From NCBI GenBank assembly GCA_019241645.1, contig JAFAWQ010000023.1, positions 1 to 64,000 of the forward strand: 64,000 nucleotides of DNA, given 5' to 3'. Under the pieces are notes generated by a model. It saw only the letters and a list, made by a program, of their open reading frames with translations. It had not been told where the DNA came from and did no database searches. The position numbers and the translations under genes were made by a program. The stretch is from Alphaproteobacteria bacterium (lineage in GTDB: Bacteria; Pseudomonadota; Alphaproteobacteria; Micropepsales; Micropepsaceae). Positions 26,849 to 36,314 of this stretch are shown piece after piece; within the stretch, counting starts at the first letter, position 1, and every line of letters begins with the position of its first letter.

Positions 26849-26853
26849 AGGAG
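26849..26853 (+). promoter_or_regulatory. Ribosome-binding site that sets the hpnH TTG start
   Basis: AGGAG is followed by seven bases and then TTG at 26861. No ATG or GTG in frame gives the family-typical opening, so this site decides the start. Confidence 0.7.
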
Positions 26854-26860
26854 AAGCATT

Positions 26861-28009
26861 TTGGGTATTCCGTTCCGACAAGCCGCGAAGATCGGCGCTT
26901 ATGCGGTGAAACAACACCTTGCGGGGCGCAAGCGCTATCCGTTGGTGCTGATGCTGGAGCCGCTGTTCCGCTGCAATCTCGCCTGCGCCGGCTGCGGCAA
27001 GATCGATTATCCCGATGAGATCCTGAATCAGCGCCTCTCGCACGACGAGTGTATGCATGCCATCGAAGAATGTGGCGCACCGGCTGTTTCTATTGCCGGC
27101 GGCGAGCCGCTGCTGCATCGCGAGATGCCGCAAATCGTGAAGGGGTTCATCGCGCGCGACAGGTTCGTCATCCTCTGCACCAATGCTCTGCTGCTGGCCA
27201 AAAAGATCGACGACTACGAGCCACACCCCAATTTTTCCTGGTCCATCCATCTGGATGGCGACAAGGCGATGCATGACAAGAGTGTCTGTCTCGACGGCAC
27301 GTACGAGAAGGCAGTGGAAGCTATCAAGCTCGCCAAATCGCGCGGCTTTCGCACGCAGATCAACTGCACATTGTTCAACGATGCCGACCCAGAACGGACC
27401 GCGAAATTCTTCGACGAGATGACCGCGATGGGGCTCGACGGCATCACGGTGTCGCCGGGCTATGCCTACGAGCGTGCGCCAGACCAGCAGCATTTCCTGG
27501 ACCGCGAGCGTACGCGAAAGCTTTTTCGCGACATCTTCGCGCGCGGCAACGGTGGCAAGAACTGGGAGTTCACGCAGTCCGAGCTGTTCCTAGATTTCCT
27601 TGCCGGCAACCAGACCTACAAATGCTCGCCTTGGAGCATGCCGCTCCGCTGCGTCTTCGGCTGGCAAAAGCCGTGCTACCTGCTTGGCGAAGGCTATGCG
27701 AAGAGCTTCAGGGAACTGATGGACGACACGGACTGGGACAAATACGGCGTCGGCAATTACGAGAAATGTGCCAACTGCATGGTGCATTGCGGGTTCGAAG
27801 GCACGGCGGTGGCGGATTCCATCAACCATCCGTGGAAGATGATCCCGATCGGAATTCGTGGCGTGAAAACCGAAGGGCCAATGGCGCCGGATATTTCGCT
27901 GTCCAATCAGCGCCCCGCGGAATTCACATTCTCACGGCATGTGGAGCACAAGCTGGTGGAAATACGGGAGGCCAAGTCCCGGCCGAAAACGCTCGAGGCC
28001 GCGGAGTAG
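26861..28009 (+). CDS. hpnH: Adenosyl-hopene transferase HpnH (radical SAM)
   Basis: Joins 5-prime-deoxyadenosine to the hopene side chain, the first step of extended C35 hopanoids. The protein has 382 residues from a TTG start. The radical-SAM cysteines are C38, C42 and C45 in FRCNLACAGCGK; SIAGGEPLLH follows, and a C-terminal segment has further cysteines (NYEKCANCMVHCG). The opening MGIPFRQAAKIGAYAVKQHL matches the family, which supports TTG at 26861 over the upstream ATG at 26732 inside ispH. It is co-directional with ispH and converges on the metzincin gene with 26 bases between stops. Confidence 0.95.
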   Translation: MGIPFRQAAKIGAYAVKQHLAGRKRYPLVLMLEPLFRCNLACAGCGKIDYPDEILNQRLSHDECMHAIEECGAPAVSIAGGEPLLHREMPQIVKGFIARDRFVILCTNALLLAKKIDDYEPHPNFSWSIHLDGDKAMHDKSVCLDGTYEKAVEAIKLAKSRGFRTQINCTLFNDADPERTAKFFDEMTAMGLDGITVSPGYAYERAPDQQHFLDRERTRKLFRDIFARGNGGKNWEFTQSELFLDFLAGNQTYKCSPWSMPLRCVFGWQKPCYLLGEGYAKSFRELMDDTDWDKYGVGNYEKCANCMVHCGFEGTAVADSINHPWKMIPIGIRGVKTEGPMAPDISLSNQRPAEFTFSRHVEHKLVEIREAKSRPKTLEAAE

Positions 28010-28035
28010 AACTCCGCACGCCTCGCCGCACGCCC

Positions 28036-29541
28036 TTAATTCGTCCGTTTCACTTTCACGATGTAGGACGAACCTTCCTGCTTCTTGACCTGCACCGACA
28101 CGTGCAGGCTGTTATTCCTGTAAGTTTGTCCAGGCAGGAACTGCGCATTGCCCAACGCATAGTCCGGCCACTCACGGCCACCGGAGTCGCAATTTTCAGC
28201 GTCCCAATCGCCCGGCGTCGCATCGATGGGTACCGCGAATCCGCTCTGTGAATTGAAATAGCAGCTCCCGCCGATCGCGCCCCGATTGAGATATACATCC
28301 TGGATGATCACGCCGTCGCCGGTCAGACCGTTCTCGTACTTCTTCCCGCCGATGCGCGCTTCGACGGACAGGTAATGCGCGCTTCCACCGGTGCAGGGCA
28401 AGCCCGCCAGACAGATCTTGACCAGCTTGATACCCTTGCGCAACGGCAAGGCATTGGCTTCGAGCTTGATTTCTTTCGTCCGCGGCGCGTCGATCACCAC
28501 CTGGTTCTCCGCCGGCAGCCAGCCGAGATAGTCCTTGTGCGGAGCGATATAACCGTCGCCCGGTTCGGTGCAGTTGATCGCCCGGTCGGCACCGTCGTTC
28601 ACTGAAAAATAGCTGCCGCACTGGATGGTCTTTGCTGCGGTGCGTTTGCTCATGATGTCCCATGGACTGTCGTAGGCGTAGTAGGTCCATCCGGAATGCG
28701 GCAGGCCGATTGAGTGGCCGAATTCATGGCTGTAGACGCTCGTTTCCTGGCCCCACGGCGGCTCCCAGGTCGCGCCATATGACTTGCCTTGATACGATGT
28801 TCCTCCGCCCCAGGCGCAGCAATCCAGATCGTTGTTGATGACGAAATTGATGTTGTCGTAGACGGACAGATTGACGCCGGCCTTCACAGCCAACGCGAAC
28901 GCATCGTTGGAAAGCGCACCCAGATTGGCGCAGGATTGATCCCAGCCGCAATTCGCATAGTAGGTTTTGGGATGAGGCAATTTCATCCAGTCGGTGACGT
29001 CCGCTTTCCATTGCAGATTGTGCCACGACGTCTTGTCGAAAAATCCGTTGATCGAGGCTGGGATGTTCTTCCCCAAATCGCCCTTCTTGGGATTTGTCAG
29101 GTCAAGGTAGAACTGCTCGCTATGCGGCTCCTGCGAATCGCCTTGATATTTTAGCAGGATGTACAGCACGCGCCGCGTTTCCGTTGCGTGATGCGACGGC
29201 GGGGCGGCGGGAGGCGCGCCGATTCGTTGCGCCTGGATCGCGGGATTGCCGTGTGCGTCCTTCGTCAACCGCCCATCGATTACGACGTGCTTGCCGAAGG
29301 AGGTAATCGCCTTGCCTTGATCAACCGGAGCAACCAGAAGCGGATATGTCTTGCCGCCATCCAGCGCGATGCTGAACCGCACGTCGCCGCCGGCAGAACC
29401 GCTGCGCGGATCACCCCACACGACATTCAAGGTTCCGCCGAATTTGCCGCCGTTTTGAGCGAAACTGGGGGCGGCTCCGAAAGCGGTCAGTGCGGCCGCA
29501 AGCGCGGCCCCTTGGAAAAGACTTGAGTAGATTTGCCTCAT
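28036..29541 (-). CDS. Exported metzincin-like zinc metalloprotease
   Basis: A protein of 501 residues. A signal peptide (about 1-28) ends in PSFAQ. The zinc site is HEFGHSIGLPH, with His272, His276 and His282, followed by a Met-turn candidate WDIMSK. Eight or more cysteines in the mature part suggest disulfides. The first 110 residues resemble a prodomain and the last 150 a beta-rich appendage. The layout fits an M6-like or related gluzincin/metzincin; the exact family is not assigned. The ATG follows GAGGGGG. It interrupts the hopanoid genes between hpnH and hpnG but shows no link to them. Confidence 0.8.
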   Translation of the reverse strand: MRQIYSSLFQGAALAAALTAFGAAPSFAQNGGKFGGTLNVVWGDPRSGSAGGDVRFSIALDGGKTYPLLVAPVDQGKAITSFGKHVVIDGRLTKDAHGNPAIQAQRIGAPPAAPPSHHATETRRVLYILLKYQGDSQEPHSEQFYLDLTNPKKGDLGKNIPASINGFFDKTSWHNLQWKADVTDWMKLPHPKTYYANCGWDQSCANLGALSNDAFALAVKAGVNLSVYDNINFVINNDLDCCAWGGGTSYQGKSYGATWEPPWGQETSVYSHEFGHSIGLPHSGWTYYAYDSPWDIMSKRTAAKTIQCGSYFSVNDGADRAINCTEPGDGYIAPHKDYLGWLPAENQVVIDAPRTKEIKLEANALPLRKGIKLVKICLAGLPCTGGSAHYLSVEARIGGKKYENGLTGDGVIIQDVYLNRGAIGGSCYFNSQSGFAVPIDATPGDWDAENCDSGGREWPDYALGNAQFLPGQTYRNNSLHVSVQVKKQEGSSYIVKVKRTN

Positions 29542-29610
29542 GGCGTCCCCCTCGGCTCGATTGCTAATGAGAAACATTATCACAAATGTAATGCTCGCGC
29601 CAGCCTGTTG

Positions 29611-30267
29611 TCATGCAGCCGGGAACCCCGACGTTGGACCGATCCGTTCAATGCAGTACGAAATAGCCTTCAGGGCCGTTTTCGTCTCATGCGCCGTGCG
29701 AAACAGCGCACGCCATTGTGATGGCTCGTCCAGCAGGGAGAGCATCACCGCCGAATAGTCGATCCGGCCGTCTTTCCTAAGCCCGAATGCAGCCGCAGGC
29801 GGTAGCGCATGATGGGCATCGTCGGACACCGCGCGCAGGACAGCGAACGGCAGTTCACGCTCGGACGCGACTCGCGCGACGATGTGCGATTCCATATCGG
29901 CGGCAAGTGCGCCGGTTGGTGCATGCAGCGCGGCTTTGGCCGCTGCCGTCAGCAGAATGGAGTCGCTTCCCGCCACGGTTCCCATCGCTGAAGAACATGC
30001 GCTTGCAAGCGTGTTGGACCATCCTTCATCCGCGCGCCAACGCTGGCCTCCAAAAACCACCTCGTTTCCGATCAGCACGGTTCCGACGGCAAGCTCAGGC
30101 GACAATGCGCCGCAGATGCCGAAGGAAAGAAGAGCGCGCGAGCCGCGCGCGATCCCAGCTTCAATCTTCGACGCCAAAGTGGAATTGTCGCTTCCGGCCA
30201 CGATCACTTCGCAGCGGCCGCGCAGCAGTTTCGCCTCGCGCTGCATACCGGTGACGGCAAGCAGCAT
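29611..30267 (-). CDS. hpnG: Hopanoid nucleoside phosphorylase HpnG
   Basis: Removes adenine from adenosyl-hopane to give the ribosyl-hopane intermediate. The protein has 218 residues and resembles the MTA/SAH nucleosidase fold: FGICGALSPELAVGTVLI near the N-terminus and GALAADMESHIVARVA around the catalytic Glu/Asp region, then VLRAVSDDAHHALPP. The ATG overlaps the hpnF stop by one base (TAATG), so translation is coupled. It is the last gene of the eleven-gene run. The longer open frame upstream only shadows hpnF. Confidence 0.9.
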   Translation of the reverse strand: MLLAVTGMQREAKLLRGRCEVIVAGSDNSTLASKIEAGIARGSRALLSFGICGALSPELAVGTVLIGNEVVFGGQRWRADEGWSNTLASACSSAMGTVAGSDSILLTAAAKAALHAPTGALAADMESHIVARVASERELPFAVLRAVSDDAHHALPPAAAFGLRKDGRIDYSAVMLSLLDEPSQWRALFRTAHETKTALKAISYCIERIGPTSGFPAA

Positions 30268-32192
30268 TACAAGCCGTACTCCACGCGGCGCGTGTTGCCG
30301 GATTTCAGATTGCGATAGCGGGCCAGTGCCCACAGCGGGAAGAATTTCGGGTAACCGTGGTACCGCAGATAAAAGACACGCGGAAATCCGCCGCCGGTGT
30401 AGTGCTGCTGCGTCCACAACCCGTCCGCGCCTTGTGTTTCCTGCAAATGCGCGATGCCCCGGACAGCCGCCGGATGATCCACCTCGCCCGCCGCCATCAG
30501 CCCCAGCAACGCCCAGGCGGTTTGCGACGCAGTGGATGGAGCGGACTCGTATCCGGTGTAGTCGAGCCGGTAGCTGTCGCAGGTTTCGCCCCACCCGCCG
30601 TCGGCATTCTGGATGGCGATCAGCCACTCCGCAGCCTTGTGCATCATCGGATGTTCCGGATCGACACCCACAGCATTCAATCCCGCCAGCGCGGACCACG
30701 TGCCGTAAATGTAGTTCACGCCCCAGCGGCCGAACCAGCTGCCATCCTTCCGCTGGACGTGCTCCAAATAGTCAATAGCCGCCTTCATATGCGCAGTGTC
30801 GGCTGACTCGCCAAGTTGGGCCAGCATTCCAAGGCAGCGCCCTGTCACATCTTCCGTCGGCGGATCGAGCAGTGCGCCGTGATCGGCAAAAGGGATGTTG
30901 TTGAGGTAATAGTAGGCGTTATCCGCATCGAAGGCGCCCCAGCCGCCATTCCTGCTTTGCAGTCCCTCGATCCATTCCCGTCCGCGCGCAATCGCCTCTG
31001 CGTTGGTTTGCTTGGCCGCGCGATCCAGCGCCATCACCACGACGGCAGTGTCGTCCAGGTCGGGATAGTGCGCGTTGTTGTACTGGAAGGCCCAGCCGCC
31101 CGGCCGCACATCCGGCCGCTCGCCAGCCCAGTCGCCCTTTACATCCCGCACCTGTAGCGGCTTCAGCCATGCAAGGCCGCGCGATACGACCGCTTCGGTT
31201 CCTTGCACCTCCATCAGGGCATGGCAGGCGAGCGCGGTATCCCACACCGGCGACACGCACGGCTGACAGTAGGCTTCGTCCTCCTTGATGACGAGGAGCT
31301 TTTCCACTGCACGCCGTGCGATGGCGCGATGCGGGTGATCGGGGGGGCAGCCGAGACAATCGAACATCATCACCGAATTGGCCATGGCCGGATAGATCGC
31401 ACCCAGGCCATCCTCCCCGTTCAGACGTTCGATGACGAACGCCTCGCATTCCTCGATTGCGCGGCGACGGAGCGCTGTGGGCCAGAATGGGTCGGCGCGC
31501 TTCAGCACCCAATCGAGCGCGCCGAAGAAAGCGGACCAGCCGCGGCTCTGGTGCGGCGCGCGCTTCGGCGCGGGCGAACCCTGCAGCACAAACAGCTCCG
31601 GAACGTGGACGTTGCGCGGATTGCGCGCGCGAGGTTTCAGCGCCTGCAGCACGAGCAGAGGCACGATAACGGTTCGCGCCCAATACGACATCTTCGACAA
31701 GTGAATGGGAAACCAGCGTGGCAGCAGTATCAATTCGGGCGGAACAGTAGGCGTGTTGGTCCACGCCGTCTCGCCGTAGAGCGCGAGCTGCATGCGGGTG
31801 AACACGTTGGCGCGGCCGGCGCCGCCGTGCTCGAGAACAGCCTCGCGTGCACGGACCATGTGCGGGGCATCGGGCGAATCGCCGATCATCTTGAGCGCGA
31901 AGTAGGCTTTCACCGTAGCGCTGATGTCGAAAGCGCCGTCGTGATAGAGGGGCCAGCCGCCATGACCTGCCTGTCCGCGGCGCAGATAGACGCCGACCTT
32001 ATGTTCCAACTCCAGATTCGGCTTCTCGCCCAGATAGTGGACGAGCAGAATGTATTCCGATGGGATCGTGGCATCGGCTTCCAGCTCGAACACCCAATGC
32101 CCATCGGCGCGCTGCTCTTTCAGCAATGCTTCCGTGGCACGCGCAATTGCCGTGTCGAGTTCGGCACGATCAATGATGAGCGCTCGATCCAT
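30267..32192 (-). CDS. hpnF: Squalene-hopene cyclase
   Basis: Membrane-associated cyclase converting squalene to hopene and hopanol (also called shc). The protein has 641 residues, the normal length. The catalytic protonation motif is D378-L-D380-D381 in YPDLDDTAVV. Several QW repeats of the terpene cyclase fold are visible (for example QNADGGWGETCDSYR and QSRNGGWGAFDADN), and YTGGGFPRVFYLRYHGYP lies near the C-terminus. It follows hpnE by nine bases and is followed by hpnG with a one-base overlap. Confidence 0.97.
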   Translation of the reverse strand: MDRALIIDRAELDTAIARATEALLKEQRADGHWVFELEADATIPSEYILLVHYLGEKPNLELEHKVGVYLRRGQAGHGGWPLYHDGAFDISATVKAYFALKMIGDSPDAPHMVRAREAVLEHGGAGRANVFTRMQLALYGETAWTNTPTVPPELILLPRWFPIHLSKMSYWARTVIVPLLVLQALKPRARNPRNVHVPELFVLQGSPAPKRAPHQSRGWSAFFGALDWVLKRADPFWPTALRRRAIEECEAFVIERLNGEDGLGAIYPAMANSVMMFDCLGCPPDHPHRAIARRAVEKLLVIKEDEAYCQPCVSPVWDTALACHALMEVQGTEAVVSRGLAWLKPLQVRDVKGDWAGERPDVRPGGWAFQYNNAHYPDLDDTAVVVMALDRAAKQTNAEAIARGREWIEGLQSRNGGWGAFDADNAYYYLNNIPFADHGALLDPPTEDVTGRCLGMLAQLGESADTAHMKAAIDYLEHVQRKDGSWFGRWGVNYIYGTWSALAGLNAVGVDPEHPMMHKAAEWLIAIQNADGGWGETCDSYRLDYTGYESAPSTASQTAWALLGLMAAGEVDHPAAVRGIAHLQETQGADGLWTQQHYTGGGFPRVFYLRYHGYPKFFPLWALARYRNLKSGNTRRVEYGL

Positions 32193-32201
32193 GGCGTGAA
32201 A

Positions 32202-33458
32202 TTACCGGTTAAGCGAGCGCAGCGCCAATTCCGCCGCGCGATTGCCGGAGCGCACGGCCCCTTCGATGGTTGCCGGCAGGCCGGTGTCGGTCCAGTCGCC
32301 GGCGAGGAACAGGTTCGTCCAGCGGGTCTCGGGCTTCGGACGGCGGTTCGCCTGCCCCGGCGTGGCGGCGAACGTGGCGCGGCGCTCCTTCACGATCTGC
32401 CAGGGTGGCAGCTGCGGCCCGGCTTTGAGCACCGTCGCCACATCAAGCCAGAGGACGTTGGCCAGATCCTCGCGATCGCGATCCACGATGGCATCGGCGC
32501 CGGACACCGTGACGGAAATACGATCCGGAAATGCGAATGCCCATTCCGCGGTCCCCCCGATAACGCCTGTCATCAATGGCGCGTTTGCCGACGGGGCAAT
32601 CGCGAAATGCGCATTCAGAATGGAGCGAAATTCCGATGGCACTGACACGTCCGGAAGCAAATCAGCAGTTACCGCCGCCGGTGTCGCAAGCACCACGCGA
32701 TCTTCCTCGGCCAACGGAATTGCGCCATCGGCAAACTCAAGCGAGGTTGCGCGCCCGTCCGCGAGTTCAATTTTTCGCAACCGTTTGCCGTATTGCAGGT
32801 TGACATCATTACGCTTGAGATAGTCCAGCGCGGGGTCGATGAACGTACTGCCGAGGTGCGGGAAAGCGATGCGCGGACGATAGGCGCGGCCGCCTTTGAG
32901 TAGTGTCTCCCGCAATACCGCGCCTGCAAGCTTGCAAGAGGCAATTTCCGGTTCGGTGTTGAGCGCCGCAAGCAGCAACGGCCGCAACAAACGCTCCCAT
33001 AGCGGACCATGGCAGTCGATGACCTGATCGATGCGCTTGTCCCCGCCCGCCAGCAGCAGCTTGCCGATATTCCCGTATTCGCCAAGGCGCGTGCCGGGCA
33101 CGCGGCGGGATTTCGAAAATATCCACCACGGTATCGATCCATCGTTCGGCGCCACAGTCCAGCGCGCGCGGCTCCGTACATCGACGAACGGAAACCGCGC
33201 CTGTTCCGGCCCGGCAAGCCGGTCTGCCGAACCAATGGTGCGAAGGTAAGCAAACGTCGCGTGATTGCCGGAGAGAATAAGATGATTGCCGTTGTCGATG
33301 ACCTGGTTGAGCACCGGATCGAGATAGGAACGGCAGCGGCCACCCGCCTGCCCCGCTCCCTCGATCAGCACCACCCGAGCTCCCTGGCTCGCAAACGCAA
33401 CGCTGGCCGAGAGGCCGGAAAGTCCTGCCCCGATAACGTAAACCTTTCCGCTGCTCAT
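32202..33458 (-). CDS. hpnE: Hydroxysqualene dehydroxylase HpnE
   Basis: FAD-dependent amine-oxidase-fold enzyme that reduces hydroxysqualene to squalene. The protein has 418 residues. The N-terminal dinucleotide fold is VYVIGAGLSGLSASVAFASQG, followed by GGRCRSY, and the C-terminal FAD segment is LFLAGDWTDTGLPATIEGAVRSG. The ATG overlaps the hpnD stop (ATGA), and the gene sits next to HpnC and HpnD, the usual squalene-making trio. Confidence 0.95.
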   Translation of the reverse strand: MSSGKVYVIGAGLSGLSASVAFASQGARVVLIEGAGQAGGRCRSYLDPVLNQVIDNGNHLILSGNHATFAYLRTIGSADRLAGPEQARFPFVDVRSRARWTVAPNDGSIPWWIFSKSRRVPGTRLGEYGNIGKLLLAGGDKRIDQVIDCHGPLWERLLRPLLLAALNTEPEIASCKLAGAVLRETLLKGGRAYRPRIAFPHLGSTFIDPALDYLKRNDVNLQYGKRLRKIELADGRATSLEFADGAIPLAEEDRVVLATPAAVTADLLPDVSVPSEFRSILNAHFAIAPSANAPLMTGVIGGTAEWAFAFPDRISVTVSGADAIVDRDREDLANVLWLDVATVLKAGPQLPPWQIVKERRATFAATPGQANRRPKPETRWTNLFLAGDWTDTGLPATIEGAVRSGNRAAELALRSLNR

Positions 33459-34312
33459 CCGATCAGGCCGTGCGCCAGCACGATGGCCGCAAGTCGCGGC
33501 TTCGACAAACTCACCCGGCGGCGTGGCGGCGCCCAGCCCCGCTTTTCCATTTCACGCAGAATCTCGGAATAGACCGCGGCCATAAGCTTCGGCGCTCGCA
33601 GGCGACCCTTGGGGCGCATGCGGAGTATGCGCGTCGCTTCGCCGAAATGCCGGTGGGCAAGGCGCGCCACCTTGCGGCAAACGGCATCGATTGCTGGATC
33701 GCGAATGGTCTGCTTCGGATCGCGTACGGCGAGGTGAGCTTCTTCGCAGTATTCTCTTGGCAAATAGAGGCGGCCCGCTTTTGCGTCCTGATCCAGATCG
33801 CGCAGGATGTTGGTGAGCTGCAGTGCGCGCCCTAAATGGTGGGCCAGCTGAAAGCCGGGCTCCTCCTCCATGCCAAATACCTTGATCGAGAGCCGTCCCA
33901 CCGCGCTCGCCACCCGCTCGCAATAGAGATCCAGCGTTTCCAGTGAAGGCGCGCGGATGTCTTGGGCAACATCCATTTCCATGCCATCGATGACGGCGAG
34001 GAAATCGTCCTTGCGCAGCCGGTAACGCTCCACGGCACCGGCGAGGAAGCCGGCGCGACCCAAAGGACCGGCGGCGTAAAGGGACTTTAGATCGGCGCGC
34101 CATGTATCGAGCGCGGCGTGGCGCTCATCGCGCGTGCCGACACCATCGTCCGCAATGTCGTCTACTGCGCGGCAGAAAGCGTAGATGGCGAACATCGCCT
34201 CGCGCTCCGGCTTCGCCATCAGCTTCATCGCGGCATAGAAAGAGCTTCCGGTGGCCCGCTGTTCGATGGCGCGGATTTCAGGCGCAGTTTCGCCAGGTGC
34301 CACTGCGCTCAT
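33455..34312 (-). CDS. hpnD: Presqualene diphosphate synthase HpnD
   Basis: Condenses two farnesyl diphosphates to presqualene diphosphate. The protein has 285 residues. Asp-rich motifs of the squalene/phytoene synthase fold are AVDDIADDG and NILRDLDQDAKAGRLYLP, with SSFYAAMKLM near the start. It overlaps hpnC upstream and hpnE downstream by four bases each. The split HpnC/HpnD/HpnE route replaces a single squalene synthase here. Confidence 0.95.
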   Translation of the reverse strand: MSAVAPGETAPEIRAIEQRATGSSFYAAMKLMAKPEREAMFAIYAFCRAVDDIADDGVGTRDERHAALDTWRADLKSLYAAGPLGRAGFLAGAVERYRLRKDDFLAVIDGMEMDVAQDIRAPSLETLDLYCERVASAVGRLSIKVFGMEEEPGFQLAHHLGRALQLTNILRDLDQDAKAGRLYLPREYCEEAHLAVRDPKQTIRDPAIDAVCRKVARLAHRHFGEATRILRMRPKGRLRAPKLMAAVYSEILREMEKRGWAPPRRRVSLSKPRLAAIVLAHGLIG

Positions 34313-35184
34313 GAAGATCTCAGCGCGAGCACGCGTTTGTCCCGCGTAAATTGCGAGCCGGCGAAGCGCGCGGTTGCGCCCATCAGAAGCGGAATGAGAT
34401 CGATTTTTCGATGATGGACCCGTTCGCTAAGTGGATCGCGATGGACCAGCTTGTTTGCCAGGTCTTCCGCCAGGCGCTGAATGATGGTGACTTCGAAGGC
34501 CAACCTCCGATCCCGGATTTGCTTCGCGAACGGCCGCGCCTTGCCCAGCAAGCCCTGTGTTCTATGGGCTAAATCGGAGAAGACGTTACGCAGGCTCGGC
34601 GATGCGCGGCCCCTGCTCAGGTCCTCCGCGCAGGCCCCGGCGGCTGTCAGCGTATCCTGAGGAATGTAGATGCGATCGAGCGCGCGGTAATCCTTTCCAC
34701 AATCCTGCAAATGATTGACGATCTGCAGCGCCGCGCAGAGGGCATCATTGGCCGTCCAGGTATCGCGGCTTTCTTCGTGGATATCCAGCACAAACCGGCC
34801 GACCGGCATGGCGGAATATCGGCAATAGTCCATCAGCTCGTCCCAGTTCGCATAGCGCAGCTTGGTCACGTCGCGGCGGAAAGCCTCGAGCAGCATCAGT
34901 CCATGTTGCGCACTTAACCCCCGCTCCTCCAGAATGTGCCGCAAGGCCAGCGCTTCCGGCGCGCTGTCGAGCTCGCCGGTCATGGTTCGGTCCATCTCCT
35001 CGAGCAGGCGGAGCTTTTCGTCGGCTGAAGCTGTCGGGTGGTCCGCCACATCGTCTGCCGCGCGCGCAAAACGGTAGAAGGCGAGAATGACAGGCCGGTG
35101 CTTTCGGCGGATTAAAATGGACGCGACCGGGAAATTTTCGTCCCGATGCTCTTTGCCGGATTGCAATTCTGCCGCCCTGCTCAT
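34309..35184 (-). CDS. hpnC: Hydroxysqualene synthase HpnC
   Basis: Converts presqualene diphosphate to hydroxysqualene. The protein has 291 residues with the phytoene synthase fold: EHRDENFPVASILI, then the first Asp motif RAADDVADHP, and the second motif variant NHLQDCGKDYRALDRIYIP, in which one Asp is replaced by Cys-Gly as expected for HpnC. It overlaps hpnB upstream and hpnD downstream by four bases each. The long open frame to 35616 is a shadow of hpnB. Confidence 0.93.
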   Translation of the reverse strand: MSRAAELQSGKEHRDENFPVASILIRRKHRPVILAFYRFARAADDVADHPTASADEKLRLLEEMDRTMTGELDSAPEALALRHILEERGLSAQHGLMLLEAFRRDVTKLRYANWDELMDYCRYSAMPVGRFVLDIHEESRDTWTANDALCAALQIVNHLQDCGKDYRALDRIYIPQDTLTAAGACAEDLSRGRASPSLRNVFSDLAHRTQGLLGKARPFAKQIRDRRLAFEVTIIQRLAEDLANKLVHRDPLSERVHHRKIDLIPLLMGATARFAGSQFTRDKRVLALRSS

Positions 35185-36314
35185 CGCGCCATCGCCTGTG
35201 CGCGACCTTTCCACATTCCGCCGCGGCCGCGCCAGTGTTGCATGGCCGAGTCGAGGGTGAATGTGCCATAGAGAACGCCGATGGCCGGCAGAGCCAGTGT
35301 CCATACCGGTGAGCGCCGATAGAAGCGCAGTATCGGCAAATAACTCAAGGCCATCGCCAACCAGACGGCAAAACCAGCGACGCGCACGAATCCCGTGCCA
35401 CAAATTGCAAGCAACACGGGCGCCGCGAATACGGCCAGCAGCCCCGCCAGCGTTCCGGCCAGTAGCACGGGTGAGTAGTTCAACTGCGCATAGGCCGAAC
35501 GCGCCACCATGCGGCGGATATCGTTCATGTCTGCATACGGCCGTATGGAGACGGAGCGGTTGGTCAAGCCCAGCCAGATCGGCCCTTGCCTTTTCATCAA
35601 CTCGCCCAAGGCACAATCATCGATCAGCGCGCTGCGAATGGTCGAGATGCCGCCGCCACGCTCAAATGCTTCACGCCTGACCAGCATGCAGCCACCGGCA
35701 GCCGCCGATGTCCTCTTCTTCGGATCGTTCACCCATGCAAACGGGTAGAGCATCTGGAAGAAATACACGAACGCTGGAACGAAAGACTTTTCGGCCGATG
35801 AGGCGCAGGACAGCCGCGCCATCAGGGAAGTAAGCACGAGGTTCCCGTGCTCCGCTCGCGAGACAAGGTGACGCAAATTATCCGGCGTGTGTGCAATATC
35901 GGCATCGGTGAACCAGAAATAGTCTGTGCCGCGCGCGTGTGTCACGCCTTGTGAAATCGCCCAAAGTTTTCCCGTCCATCCGGCGGGACGCGTGGCCGCG
36001 CGAATGACTGTGAGCTTGCCCCCGTGTTCCAGCGCGCGGGCCAATTCGCCACTGCCATCTTCGCTCTGATCGTCAACCAGGACGATTTCAAAGGATCCCG
36101 GATAATCCTGTGCCAGCAGACTGCCGATGGAGCGTTCGATCACATCCGCTTCGTTGCGCGCAGGAACAATAGCAGTCACGGCGGGCCAACATCCAGGTTC
36201 GGGCATGATTCTTCGATCATCCCGTTCGCGCGCGGCCCAAAACATTCCGCGGGCTGCCAGAAGGTAGAGCCAAATCGCCGCCGGAACGAACGCCAGCCAT
36301 GCCAACCCGTTCAT
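35181..36314 (-). CDS. hpnB: Hopanoid-associated glycosyltransferase HpnB
   Basis: Family 2-type glycosyltransferase of the hopanoid cluster. The protein has 377 residues: an N-terminal membrane helix (about 3-24), the GT-A domain from VTAIVPARNEADVIE with DDQSEDGSGEL and the DxD-like motif FTDADIAHTPDN, and three C-terminal helices from about 280. The exact sugar and lipid are unsettled for the family. It overlaps hpnA upstream and hpnC downstream by four bases each. Confidence 0.92.
   Translation of the reverse strand: MNGLAWLAFVPAAIWLYLLAARGMFWAARERDDRRIMPEPGCWPAVTAIVPARNEADVIERSIGSLLAQDYPGSFEIVLVDDQSEDGSGELARALEHGGKLTVIRAATRPAGWTGKLWAISQGVTHARGTDYFWFTDADIAHTPDNLRHLVSRAEHGNLVLTSLMARLSCASSAEKSFVPAFVYFFQMLYPFAWVNDPKKRTSAAAGGCMLVRREAFERGGGISTIRSALIDDCALGELMKRQGPIWLGLTNRSVSIRPYADMNDIRRMVARSAYAQLNYSPVLLAGTLAGLLAVFAAPVLLAICGTGFVRVAGFAVWLAMALSYLPILRFYRRSPVWTLALPAIGVLYGTFTLDSAMQHWRGRGGMWKGRAQAMAR

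Noticed and set aside
31203-32645. A 480-residue open frame on the plus strand
   Set aside because: Antisense to squalene-hopene cyclase and hpnE, which have complete family motifs. High GC content makes long antisense frames common here.
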